This document shows, in pieces, positions 47,701 through 55,116 of a DNA stretch of 64,000 nucleotides. The stretch comes from Actinomycetes bacterium (GTDB lineage Bacteria; Actinomycetota; Acidimicrobiia; Acidimicrobiales; Bog-793). The notes under the pieces were generated by a model. It was given only the letters and a program-made list of their open reading frames with translations. It was not told the origin of the DNA and did not search any database. The position numbers and the translations under genes were made by a program. Numbering within the stretch: position 1 is the stretch's first letter; every line of letters starts with the position of its first letter. The stretch is taken from the NCBI GenBank assembly GCA_021798985.1, contig JAJZBI010000014.1, forward strand, positions 1-64,000. Direction: 5' to 3'.

Positions 47701-48599
47701 GCAGGACGGGCTGCTTTTCGGTGCTCGATTCGCTGCTGTCGGAGTACGCGGCGCTCGGTTTCGAGTACGGCTACTCGGTAGAGGCCAAGAACGCCCTCGT
47801 GTGCTGGGAGGCGCAGTTCGGTGACTTCGCCAACGGCGCCCAGATCATCATCGACAACTTCCTCGTGGCGAGCGAGGAGAAGTGGGGCCAGCGCTCGGGG
47901 CTGGTGCTGTTGCTGCCGCATGGCTTTGAGGGCCAAGGCGCCGAGCACTCCTCGGCGCGCCTTGAGCGCTACCTCACCTTGGCGGCCGACAACAACATCA
48001 CCGTCGCCCAGCCGACGACGGCTGCCCAGTACTTCCACCTCCTGCGCGCGCAGGCGCGCCGTGAGGTCCACCGGCCGCTCATCGTGATGACGCCCAAATC
48101 GCTCTTGCGCTCGCGCAGCGCTCGCAGCAGCGTCGACGACCTCGCGAGCGGGCACTTCTTCGAGGTGCTCGACGACCCGGGCCGCAACGAGCGCCTCGAC
48201 GCGGCCACCGTCACCAAGGTGATCTGCTGCAGTGGCAAGGTGGGCTACGACGCCATCGCCCGGCGCGACGCCCTGCTCGAGGCGAACGACCCTGCGGGTC
48301 GGGCGGCGATCGTGCGGATCGAGCAGCTCTATCCCTGGCCGGAGGCGCAGCTGGTCGACGTGCTGGATCGCTACCCGAACGCCACCGAGCTTGTCTTCTT
48401 GCAGGAAGAGCCCGAGAACATGGGGGCGTGGAACTTCGTGCACGGGCGGCTGCACCGGCTCTTCCGCGACCGCTACCAGCTCAAGCACCTGAGCCGCGGG
48501 GCCACGGGCAGCCCGGCCACCGGATCGCACATGGTCCACGAGCTCGAGCACGCCGCCTTGCTCGCCGCGGCGCTCGCGCCCGAGCCGGCAGCCTCCTGA
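44763..48599 (+). CDS. kgd: Multifunctional 2-oxoglutarate dehydrogenase E1 with E2-like domain
   Basis: The 1278-residue TCA-cycle enzyme has an N-terminal E1 tag segment (LNAWLVEEMYQTFVADPNSV), a Pro/Ala-rich linker, a succinyltransferase-like E2 domain (about residues 130-380, with DHRVIQG at 347-353) but no lipoyl domain, and the thiamine-dependent E1 part (AHRGRLNVLAN around 580, GDAAFAGQGVVAE around 680). This layout matches actinobacterial Kgd/OdhA, which rely on a separate lipoyl E2. The E2 gene at the window's left edge could supply it. GTG start. Confidence 0.96.
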   Translation: MQDDQHSGNGAETRDKSLGLNAWLVEEMYQTFVADPNSVNEGWREFFSDYRAHSPRAAVAAPTTLPEAAAPPATSGAPPAAERAPALPPPQSPPPAAPSAPPPVNGMAAPPASAAASEARPAGGSREAAGEAVMPLRGVAARVVENMTTSLGVPTATSVHPVPARLLEVNRRLLNEHLARSWGGKVSFTHVIAWAIVRALGDVPALNATFVSEVDGKPGPGVVRHAHVSLGIAVDVERPNGERSLVVPVLRAADTLDFAGFHQAYEQLIHRARTNRLEVSDFVGATVTITNPGTLGTTQSVPRLMVGQGAIIGVGALGYPAEYAGADPATLTELGIGRVVTLTSTYDHRVIQGADSGRFLQRVHELLVGADAFYDEVFASLAVPHEPARWRNDTAGGLSVEERDRVRVEKTVQLHALINMYRVRGHLIAHLDPLSTTPPEMPSYLDPEHYGLTLWDLDRTFYVRDFTDKHALSLSRVLEILREAYCRRVGVEYMHIQDIERRQWIQHHVEGVDTALDPEEQQHILGRLNAAEAFERFLHTRYVGQRRFGLEGAESTIPFLDACLEESAALGVSEVVLGMAHRGRLNVLANIVGKSYSEIFAEFEGNLDPDTVQGSGDVKYHKGAVGKWQGRHGEVLPVALASNPSHLEAVDPVVEGMARAKQDHYPNPADFPVLPILVHGDAAFAGQGVVAETLNLSQLRGYRTGGTVHLVINNQLGFTTPPTEARSSVYATDVAKMVQAPIFHVNGDDPEACVRVARLAAAWRQRFHSDVVVDLVCYRLHGHNEGDDPSYTQPLMYKAIDGHRSVRKLYTESLVRRGDITLDEAEQALADFVARLQGALDETRSSAPPKVERLAGRHLVEAPRLSMPTGVDKARLDAISRRIHSVPDGFVVHPKLARQFAQRYDSYQAGEVDWALAEGLALGSLLLEGVEVRLSGQDSRRGTFSQRHAVLVDYESGAEHVALAHLAEEVGGDAPVGEAGRTGCFSVLDSLLSEYAALGFEYGYSVEAKNALVCWEAQFGDFANGAQIIIDNFLVASEEKWGQRSGLVLLLPHGFEGQGAEHSSARLERYLTLAADNNITVAQPTTAAQYFHLLRAQARREVHRPLIVMTPKSLLRSRSARSSVDDLASGHFFEVLDDPGRNERLDAATVTKVICCSGKVGYDAIARRDALLEANDPAGRAAIVRIEQLYPWPEAQLVDVLDRYPNATELVFLQEEPENMGAWNFVHGRLHRLFRDRYQLKHLSRGATGSPATGSHMVHELEHAALLAAALAPEPAAS

Positions 48600-48676
48600 G
48601 CTGCCGTGCGGGTCGCGCGCTGCGGGCGCAGGGAATGCGCCGCTGCAGGCGCTGGCGGTGATTGACTAGCTCGGAC

Positions 48677-50284
48677 ATGCCAACCCAGCACATCGTCGTC
48701 GACGGATCCAACATTGCCACCGAGGGCCGCTCCACGCCGAGCCTCGATCAGCTCGAGGGCGCGGTCACCGAGTTGCACCGGGAGTTTCCCGACGCCGAGG
48801 TGACGGCGGTCGTCGACGCGACCTTCGCGCACCGCATCGACCCGTCCGAGCTCGAGCGCTACGAGAAGGCGGCGCTACGCGGCGAGCTCATCTCTCCGCC
48901 GGCTGGCGCCATCGGCCGCGGGGACGCGTTCTTGCTCCGCATCGCCGAGAAGGTGGACGCCGTCGTCCTCTCGAACGACTCGTTCCAGGAGTTCCACGGC
49001 GAGCATCCCTGGCTCTTTGACCGGGGCCGGCTGCTCGGCGCTACCCCAGTGCCAGGCGTCGGCTGGATCTTCGTTCCCCGCACCCCCGTGCGCGGCCCGA
49101 AAAGCCGGGTCGCGGTGCGCGACGCGCAGCGTGCCCGGGCGCGGGTGGAGAAGGCGATCGCCGTCGCCACCAAGGAGGTGGAGCGGCCGAGCACCGAGTC
49201 TCCGCGCCGCGCCCGGCGCACCCGGGTGCGGGCCGAGCCGCCCCAGGCCGTCAACGATCCGATGACCTTCATTACCTTCATCGCCGAGCACCGTCTCGGC
49301 GAGGAGATCGAGGCCGAGGTCGAGAGCTTCAGCTCGCACGGCTCGGTCGTCCGCTTCGGTGAGGTGCGCGGTTACATCCCCTTGTCGGGACTGGGCAGCC
49401 CGCCGCCGCGTAGCGCCCGCGAGGTGCTGCGCAAGGGGGATCACCGCCGCTTCGTCGTCACCGCCCTCGACCCTTACCGCCGCGGCGTCGAGCTGGCGCT
49501 GCCCGGCGTGGGCGTGGTCTCGGGTCGCCCGAGCGAGGAGACTGTCGCCGCCGAGGTGAAGATGGCCCGCTCGGGTCGTGCTGCCCCCGTTCCCTTCATC
49601 TCCGGCCCCATCCCTCCGCCGCCCGGACCGCGCCGCCGCGCTGCGGCTGCCCCAGCGCCCGAGGAGGCAGCACGCGGCCTGGTGGCGGAGACCGAGGCTC
49701 CGGCCCCACGGGCACGCCGGGCCGCCGGAACCAAGGCGACCGCCGCCAAGACGACCAAGGCGGCGGCCACGAAGGCCGCCAAGGCGACCGCCGCCAAGAC
49801 GACCAAGGCGGCGGCCACGAAGGCCGCCAAGGCGACCGCCGCCAAGACGACCAAGGCGGCGGCCACGAAGGCCGCCAAGGCGACCGCCGCCAAGACGACC
49901 AAGGCCACCGCCGCCAAGGCCACCGCCGCCAAGGAGCCGACGCCGCGCACCGCCAAGACGACCAAGGCCACCGCCGCGAAGGCGACCAAGGCGGCGGCCA
50001 CGAAGGCCACGAAGGCCGCCAAGGCCACCGCCGCCAAGGAGCCGACGCCGCGCACCGCCAAGACGACCAAGGCCACCGCGACCAAGGCGACCGCCGCAAA
50101 GGCGACCAAGGCGACTGCCGCCAAGGAGCCGGCGCCGGCGACAGGGGCGAGGAAGCGGGCCGCCAAGTCGGCGGACAAGGGCGCCGGTGCCGCCAAGACA
50201 TCCTCCAAGCGCGCGAGCGCGGCGGACGGCGAGGCGGCGAAGAAGTCCTCGGGACCACGGCGCGCCCGCAGGGCAACGACGTGA
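48677..50284 (+). CDS. NYN-domain ribonuclease-like protein with S1-like domain and Lys/Ala-rich H1-like tail
   Basis: The 535-residue protein has three parts. Residues 1-150 form an NYN/PIN-like nuclease fold, with acidic residues in IVVDGSNIA (D9), VVDATF and VLSNDSFQEF; this resembles the Zc3h12a-type RNase group. Residues about 195-275 look like an S1 RNA-binding barrel (IEAEVESFSSHGSVVRFGEV). The remainder is Pro-rich, then a 150-residue Lys/Ala/Thr repeat tail like histone H1. No signal peptide. ATG 48677 is chosen; TTG 48662 would add five residues. The stop overlaps the FabZ-like start (GTGA). RNA processing or decay is the obvious inference; no activity is proven. Confidence 0.8.
   Translation: MPTQHIVVDGSNIATEGRSTPSLDQLEGAVTELHREFPDAEVTAVVDATFAHRIDPSELERYEKAALRGELISPPAGAIGRGDAFLLRIAEKVDAVVLSNDSFQEFHGEHPWLFDRGRLLGATPVPGVGWIFVPRTPVRGPKSRVAVRDAQRARARVEKAIAVATKEVERPSTESPRRARRTRVRAEPPQAVNDPMTFITFIAEHRLGEEIEAEVESFSSHGSVVRFGEVRGYIPLSGLGSPPPRSAREVLRKGDHRRFVVTALDPYRRGVELALPGVGVVSGRPSEETVAAEVKMARSGRAAPVPFISGPIPPPPGPRRRAAAAPAPEEAARGLVAETEAPAPRARRAAGTKATAAKTTKAAATKAAKATAAKTTKAAATKAAKATAAKTTKAAATKAAKATAAKTTKATAAKATAAKEPTPRTAKTTKATAAKATKAAATKATKAAKATAAKEPTPRTAKTTKATATKATAAKATKATAAKEPAPATGARKRAAKSADKGAGAAKTSSKRASAADGEAAKKSSGPRRARRATT
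49729..50160 (+). repeat. Lys/Ala-rich tandem repeats in the NYN-S1 gene
   Basis: Three exact 48-base copies (49751-49798, 49799-49846, 49847-49894) encode a 16-residue TKAAATKAAKATAAK-type unit. A second, longer repeat containing KEPTPRTAKTTKATA recurs 105 bases apart (from 49931 and from 50036). They extend the H1-like tail and could expand or contract by recombination. They sit inside a real gene and are not a CRISPR. Confidence 0.9.
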
Positions 50285-50718
50285 GCGCGCGATCTGGTCC
50301 GCCCTGGCGTCCCGAGGACCTCATTCCGCACCGGATCCCCTTCTTGCTCCTCAGCGAGATCACGGCACTCGAGCCGGGGGTCTCGGCCAGCGGAGCCTGG
50401 CAGCTCGGCGACGAGCCCTTCTTCGCCGGGCACTTCCCGGGTCGCCCCACCCTGCCCGGCGTGCTGATGATCGAGTCGCTCGCTCAGCTGGGGGCGGCGG
50501 CGGTGCTTGCCGATGACCGCATGCGCGGCCGTCTCCCCCTTTTCGGCGGGGTCGACCGGGCTCGCTTCCGCCGGCAGGTTTTGCCGGGGGACCGTCTCGA
50601 GCTCGCCGTCGAGATCGGCCGGCTATCGGTGCGTGCCGGCACCGGGCACGGGGTGGCACGCGTCGGCGGCGAGGTGGCCTGTGAAGCCGACCTGCTCTTC
50701 GTGCTTGTGGCGGCGTGA
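50281..50718 (+). CDS. FabZ-like 3-hydroxyacyl-ACP dehydratase
   Basis: The 145-residue hotdog-fold protein has the active-site histidine H51 in GHFPGRPTLPGVLMIE and the catalytic glutamate E65. The length and the initial LIPHRIPFLLL segment match FabZ, which dehydrates hydroxyacyl-ACP in fatty-acid synthesis. It overlaps the NYN-S1 gene by four bases and xthA by four, so the three are a translational unit, a surprising mix. No other fatty-acid genes are in the window. Confidence 0.9.
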   Translation: MSARSGPPWRPEDLIPHRIPFLLLSEITALEPGVSASGAWQLGDEPFFAGHFPGRPTLPGVLMIESLAQLGAAAVLADDRMRGRLPLFGGVDRARFRRQVLPGDRLELAVEIGRLSVRAGTGHGVARVGGEVACEADLLFVLVAA

Positions 50719-51512
50719 GGCCGATGCGGCTCGTTACCTGGAACATCAACTCCCTCAAGGCGCGCCAGGCGCGCGTCGAGGCTCTGCTCGGCGAGCTCCA
50801 GCCCGACGTCTGCTGCCTGCAGGAGACCAAGATCGCCGACGGTGCCTTCCCGGCGATGGCCTTCGAGGCCCTCGGCTACGAGAGCGCGCATCACGGCAAC
50901 GGCCGCTGGAACGGCGTGGCGATCCTCTCGCGCGTCGGTCTGACCGAGCCGCGTGCCGGCTTCGTTGACGACGAAGCCGGCAGTATCGAAGAGTGCCGGC
51001 TGCTCCAGGCGACTTGTGGGGGCACCCGCGTGATGTGCGTCTATGTCCCTAACGGGCGGTCGGTGGGCTCGGAGCATTACGCTGCCAAGCTCGTCTGGCT
51101 GGCACGGCTTCGCGACGAGCTCGCGCGCACCTGCGACCCGGGCGCGCCGCTCGTCGTCTGCGGCGACTTCAACATCGCACCGGGGGACGACGACGTGTTC
51201 GACCCGGCCGCCTTCGTCGGCGCGACCCATGTCACCCGCCAAGAGCGTGCCGCGCTCGAGGAGCTGCTCGCCTGGGGCCTGATCGACGCTCAGCGCCACG
51301 TCGTTCCACGTGGGCCGGTCCCATTTACGTGGTGGGACTATCGCGCCGGCGCCTTCCACAAGGGCGAGGGCATGCGGATCGATCTCGCGCTGTGCAGCGC
51401 GCCTGTTGCCGAGCGCCTCGTCGGGGTGCACGTCGAGCGCGAGGCCCGCAAGAAAGGCGCCTTTGACGTTGCGCCCTCCGATCACGCCCCGCTGGTGCTC
51501 GACTGGGCCTGA
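50715..51512 (+). CDS. xthA: Exodeoxyribonuclease III
   Basis: Class II AP endonuclease/3' exonuclease, 265 residues. Catalytic elements are the Asn in VTWNINSLKAR (N10), the metal-binding glutamate in CLQETKI (E37), VVCGDFNIAP, and the final PSDHAPLVLDW with the Asp-His pair. GTG start within the FabZ stop (GTGA). Its 3' end overlaps the convergent GntR gene by 31 bases, so the last ten residues are encoded on both strands. Confidence 0.95.
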   Translation: MRPMRLVTWNINSLKARQARVEALLGELQPDVCCLQETKIADGAFPAMAFEALGYESAHHGNGRWNGVAILSRVGLTEPRAGFVDDEAGSIEECRLLQATCGGTRVMCVYVPNGRSVGSEHYAAKLVWLARLRDELARTCDPGAPLVVCGDFNIAPGDDDVFDPAAFVGATHVTRQERAALEELLAWGLIDAQRHVVPRGPVPFTWWDYRAGAFHKGEGMRIDLALCSAPVAERLVGVHVEREARKKGAFDVAPSDHAPLVLDWA

Positions 51513-52321
51513 TCGGGCGGCGGAAGCGGGAGGGTCCCCGCCAAGAGGTCGAGACCGGCCCGGGACGCCCGGGGCCCGCGGAACTCGGCCACCACGCCGA
51601 AGCGGTCCCCGCGCACGAGGGTCCTCCGCCACTCCACGCGCTGGGTGCCGGCGAGGCCGAGGCGCTCGATCTCGAAGGCCGCGCCGTTCCGGCCGAGGCC
51701 GAGATAGCGGCGCTCGGAGGCCGAGGGCACCACCGCCCGCAGGTGCTCGCTCCCCGCTGAGATCTGTACGCCGGCACGCGCCTCGAGCTCGTCGTAGAAG
51801 CCGCGAACGGAGAAGTCCGCCGCAAGCAGCGGCCCGGCAATGCTGAGCGGCGACCAGATCCACTCGAGCGCGAGCGGTTCGCTGTCGATGAGGCGGAGCC
51901 GCTCGAGGTGAAAGAGCGGCTCGCGCGCCTCGAGTCCGAGGCGAGCAGCGGCACTCGAGTCGCGGACCTCGCCAAGGCGGTGGACGACGCCGCGCTGGCT
52001 GTAACCGGTCGCCTCGATGGCGTCGTAGAGGCTGTAAGGGGTGCCAAGGGGTTGGCGGATGGTCGCGTTGAGCTGCGGCCGCCGGCCGCGCTGGGCGATC
52101 ACCGTCCCCTCGGCCCGCAGCGCCCTCAGAGCCTCGCGCACCGTGTTGCGGCTCACGCCGTACACGTCGGCGAGCTCGAGCTCGCCGGGGAAATGCTCAC
52201 CGAACTCGCCAGCGGCAAGCCGGCGCCTCAGGTCGCCTTGGAGCTGCGCCCACAGCGGCAGCGCGCCGGCGCGGTCGACCGGCCTTGGCGCTGGGATGCC
52301 GGAGCCCGCGGCGTCGTCCAC
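51482..52321 (-). CDS. GntR family transcriptional regulator with UTRA (HutC-type) domain
   Basis: The 279-residue protein has an N-terminal winged helix (GELELADVYGVSRNTVREALRALRAEG, core at about residues 45-70) and a C-terminal UTRA ligand-binding domain, the HutC subfamily layout. Such regulators bind small effectors such as sugars or amino-acid derivatives. The gene lies 58 bases from the DUF1634 gene in the same direction, and upstream of that is TauE/SafE. It is therefore a candidate regulator of that pair. Its 3' end overlaps xthA. Confidence 0.92.
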   Translation of the reverse strand: MDDAAGSGIPAPRPVDRAGALPLWAQLQGDLRRRLAAGEFGEHFPGELELADVYGVSRNTVREALRALRAEGTVIAQRGRRPQLNATIRQPLGTPYSLYDAIEATGYSQRGVVHRLGEVRDSSAAARLGLEAREPLFHLERLRLIDSEPLALEWIWSPLSIAGPLLAADFSVRGFYDELEARAGVQISAGSEHLRAVVPSASERRYLGLGRNGAAFEIERLGLAGTQRVEWRRTLVRGDRFGVVAEFRGPRASRAGLDLLAGTLPLPPPDQAQSSTSGA

Positions 52322-52379
52322 CGCCCAACGCTACCGAGGCGAGCGCTGGCGCCGCTGCGCAGCGCCTCCCGCTGGCAGA

Positions 52380-52862
52380 TCACGACTGCGCCAGGAAGAA
52401 CGAGCCCACCAAGACGGCGAGCACGTAGAGGGTGATCAGCGCCATCGGCAGGTCGTGCTCGACGAGAAAAGAGACCACGCCGACCCCAACCCGCAGCACG
52501 GGCGTCAAGATCAAGATCACGACGCCGACCACCACGATCCCTTGCCCCCGGCCGCGCGCCAGCGTGTGGGCGAGCCCAGCAAGGCTGTGGGGAAAGCGGC
52601 TGTGGGCTCCGGTGAGGCCGCGGTAGGAGGCGTGGCCGGTGATCGCGAGGTAGCCGTCATGGCGGGCGAACATGATGGCAAGGCCGGCGGCGATCACGAG
52701 CACGCTGACGCCGACGCCGACGCGCAGCACCCAGCTGACGGCGAGCTCGATCCGCCGGAGCGCCGCGTCGCTTCCGTCGCCGATGCCGATCTCGCCGAGC
52801 CCGGGCGACGCGCCGGCTCTCGCCCGGATTGGCGCCGATGATCCTCGGGAGGCACTGATCAT
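52380..52862 (-). CDS. DUF1634 membrane protein
   Basis: The 160-residue protein has three hydrophobic segments and the DUF1634 pattern: VLRVGVGVSVLVIAAGLAIM, GIVVVGVVILILTPVLRVGVGVV and a final LYVLAVLVGSFFL. DUF1634 proteins are regularly encoded beside TauE/SafE transporters and may be accessory subunits. Here the start overlaps the TauE/SafE stop by four bases (ATGA), strongly suggesting a functional pair. No activity has been assigned to the family to my knowledge. Confidence 0.87.
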   Translation of the reverse strand: MISASRGSSAPIRARAGASPGLGEIGIGDGSDAALRRIELAVSWVLRVGVGVSVLVIAAGLAIMFARHDGYLAITGHASYRGLTGAHSRFPHSLAGLAHTLARGRGQGIVVVGVVILILTPVLRVGVGVVSFLVEHDLPMALITLYVLAVLVGSFFLAQS

Positions 52863-53698
52863 CCCGCGATTCCCTTCTGCAGCATCTCGAGCGAGATGGC
52901 GACGAGGACGACGACGAAGACGATCCGGATCGTCGCGCTCGTGACCGAGTTGAGCACCCGAGCGCCGATGGTGGCGCCGGCCAGTATGCCCACGGCAACC
53001 GGTGCGGCAATGATGGGGTCGATCTGGCCGCGCATGAAGTACACGCCGGCGCTCGCCGCGGCGGTGACGCCGATCATGAAGTTGCTCGTGGCGGTCGACA
53101 CCTTCATCGGCAGCCGCATCGCGCCGTCCATTGCCGGCACCTTCAATGCTCCCGAGCCGATGCCGAGCAGTGCGCTGACGAGCCCGGCGACGTACATCAG
53201 CGTGAGGCCCAGCCGGGTGCGCACGACGTGGTACGCAATCTCGCGACGCTCGGCCGGGTCGTAGTACGAACCGTGCAAGGAGAGCGCGTTGGCAATGCGG
53301 TCATTCGAGGCGGACAGTGGTGCCGCTCGATGGCGCCGCTTGAAGGTCGCGAGCGCCGAGTAGCCGAGCACGGCGGCGAAGAAGACGAAGAGCAGGCGAG
53401 CCGGCAGCACGGTGGTCAAAAAGGCGCCGCTCAGCGCACCCGTCGTGGTCGCGACCTCGAGGAACATCCCCACGCGCAGATTCGCCATGCGCTCGCGGAC
53501 ATAGGCCGCCGCGGCGCCGCTCGAAGTGGCGATGACCGAGACGATGCTCGCCCCGATGGCGAGCCGGATGTTGATCCCGTACAAGATCGTGAGCACCGGC
53601 ACGATGACCACGCCGCCACCGAGTCCGACCAGGGCGCCGAGTGCGCCGGCCACGACCGAGATCAGTGCCAGGGACACCACGAAATCCAGCGGGGTCAC
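52859..53698 (-). CDS. TauE/SafE (TSUP) family anion exporter
   Basis: The 279-residue protein opens with ALISVVAGALGALVGLGGGVVIVPVLTI, the TSUP hallmark, and has about eight hydrophobic segments. A central hydrophilic stretch (LSASNDRIANALSLHGSYYDPAER, about residues 130-155) is an extra soluble loop. The family exports sulfite, thiosulfate or sulfonates. It is translated with the DUF1634 protein. The likely promoter is leaderless, starting at the GTG, and holds an inverted repeat. Confidence 0.92.
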   Translation of the reverse strand: MTPLDFVVSLALISVVAGALGALVGLGGGVVIVPVLTILYGINIRLAIGASIVSVIATSSGAAAAYVRERMANLRVGMFLEVATTTGALSGAFLTTVLPARLLFVFFAAVLGYSALATFKRRHRAAPLSASNDRIANALSLHGSYYDPAERREIAYHVVRTRLGLTLMYVAGLVSALLGIGSGALKVPAMDGAMRLPMKVSTATSNFMIGVTAAASAGVYFMRGQIDPIIAAPVAVGILAGATIGARVLNSVTSATIRIVFVVVLVAISLEMLQKGIAG

Positions 53699-53732
53699 AG
53701 ATGTATTGTAGGTACATTCTGATCTTTTGCAA
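53699..53732 (-). promoter_or_regulatory. Leaderless promoter with inverted repeat ATGTA-N7-TACAT
   Basis: On the minus strand TTGCAA (53727-53732) and TACAAT (53705-53710) are separated by 16 bases, good -35 and -10 matches. The predicted first transcribed base falls on the GTG start codon of the TauE/SafE gene, and there is no Shine-Dalgarno. The inverted repeat ATGTA-N7-TACAT (53701-53717) overlaps the -10, an ideal repressor site. The adjacent GntR/UTRA protein is the obvious candidate. Confidence 0.6.
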
Positions 53733-53772
53733 GTCCGGCCTCGTGCGCGGGCCGCGGTAGCGTGCGAGGCCG

Positions 53773-54051
53773 ATGGAGCTGCTCGACGACGCGGAGCTCA
53801 ACCGGGCGTTGCCGAGCCTTTGGTGGCGGCGAGAGGGGCGCCAGCTGATCAAGGTCGTCCGGCGACAGGACTTCGCCGAGGCGCTGGCGTACGTGAACCT
53901 CGTCGGCGCGCTCGCCGAGCAGGCGGGCCATCATCCCGACGTCGAGATCTCGTGGAACACCGTCACCTTGCGGCTCAGCACCCACTCGCTCGGCGGCATC
54001 ACCGACGCCGACCTCTCGCTCGCCCGGCGCATCGACGCGCTGCCGACGTGA
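53773..54051 (+). CDS. 4a-hydroxytetrahydrobiopterin dehydratase (pterin carbinolamine dehydratase)
   Basis: The 92-residue protein carries the PCD motif: AGHHPDVEISWNTVTLRLS, followed by THSLGGITDADLSLA, including the active-site histidine pair. The enzyme recycles pterin cofactor for aromatic-amino-acid hydroxylases, but in many bacteria lacking those enzymes its role is unclear. No hydroxylase is nearby. The stop overlaps the next gene's GTG by four bases. Confidence 0.92.
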   Translation: MELLDDAELNRALPSLWWRREGRQLIKVVRRQDFAEALAYVNLVGALAEQAGHHPDVEISWNTVTLRLSTHSLGGITDADLSLARRIDALPT

Positions 54052-55109
54052 GGCGAGGGGCTCGCCGCGTCGGTGACGTCGCGCTCGAGCTCGTCGGGAT
54101 CGACGCGCTCGGGGAGCGGCGCCACGTCATGGTCGACGGGGCTCCCCGGGCCACCAGCGCGCTCACGCTCTCGCACTGGCCCGCCACGCCCTCTCCTCCC
54201 GAGCTCGCCCGCGACACCTCGTGTGAGATCGCGCTCGCCGCGCTCGCCGCCCGCTGGCGCCTCCCGGCGGCGGTCGACGCGGCGACGAACGACCACCTCG
54301 ACGAGGATGGCGCCTGCGCGCTCTTCGTGCTCTGCGCCCCAGCGCTCGCCGCCGCGCACGGCGTGCTGCTGGCCGAAGCGGCGCGCGCCGGCGACTTCGA
54401 CGTCGTGACGAGCGAGGCCGCCGGGTTCGTGGCCTGGACGCTGCGGGCGCTCTTTGACCCCGAGCGCTCGCCGCTCGCTGCGGGCGCGTCGCGCCGGGGC
54501 GAGGCGTGGACGGCGCACGCCTATGCGGAGGCCCTCGCCGAGCTGCCGGCGCTCCTCGAGCACCCCGGGCGTGCCGTCGCTCGCTACGGGGACGAAGCAT
54601 CGGCGTGGCGCGCCGGCACCGCTGCGCTCGCCACGGGCCGCCTGCGCCTCCTGCGCGATCCCGAGCTCGACTTCGTGATCATCGAGGCGGACGACGCGCT
54701 GCTCGGTGGGCGCTTTGCCCGGATCGGCCACGGCCACGCGCTCCCCGTGCACCCTGCGGTCCTTCACGGGGCGGCGGAGGAGAGCCGTGTCCTCGTCCAC
54801 TGGGGGGACCGGTGGTGCTACTACGACCGCTACGAGACGTGGGTGCGCACGGTGTCCCGCCCCCGGTTGCTGCGCCGCGAGCTCGGCCCCCTCGCCGCCG
54901 AGCTGAGCGCCGCGGAACCCGGTGCGATCTCCTGGAGCGCCGATTACTGCGGCACGCTCGTCCCGGTGCTCGCACCGCTCGGCGGGGCCAGCGACCTTGC
55001 GCCCGAGGTGGTCGTCGCCATGATCCGCCGCCACCTTGCCGGCGCGCCGCCGGCATGGGACCCCTCCCGGAGGCAAGGTGCCCTGCTCGCCTACGGCGCC
55101 ACCCACTGA
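54048..55109 (+). CDS. Hypothetical protein, DUF6687-like
   Basis: I do not recognise a function. The 353-residue protein is actinobacterial in character, with conserved-looking stretches TSALTLSHWPATPSPPELARD, ATNDHLDEDGACALFVLCAP and VLVHWGDRWCYYDRYETWV. It may belong to DUF6687, from memory. The Asp/His-rich segment NDHLDEDG could bind metal. There is no signal peptide or membrane segment. GTG start overlaps the pterin dehydratase stop (GTGA), so they are translated together. It converges on pspAB. Confidence 0.65.
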   Translation: MRRGARRVGDVALELVGIDALGERRHVMVDGAPRATSALTLSHWPATPSPPELARDTSCEIALAALAARWRLPAAVDAATNDHLDEDGACALFVLCAPALAAAHGVLLAEAARAGDFDVVTSEAAGFVAWTLRALFDPERSPLAAGASRRGEAWTAHAYAEALAELPALLEHPGRAVARYGDEASAWRAGTAALATGRLRLLRDPELDFVIIEADDALLGGRFARIGHGHALPVHPAVLHGAAEESRVLVHWGDRWCYYDRYETWVRTVSRPRLLRRELGPLAAELSAAEPGAISWSADYCGTLVPVLAPLGGASDLAPEVVVAMIRRHLAGAPPAWDPSRRQGALLAYGATH

Positions 55110-55116
55110 GGCCGCG

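Noticed and set aside
49578-50516. Arg/Pro repeat frames on both strands over the NYN-S1 tail, and the repeats as a possible CRISPR array
   Set aside because: The repeats are contiguous 48-base units without spacers and encode the Lys/Ala tail in the frame of a complete gene.
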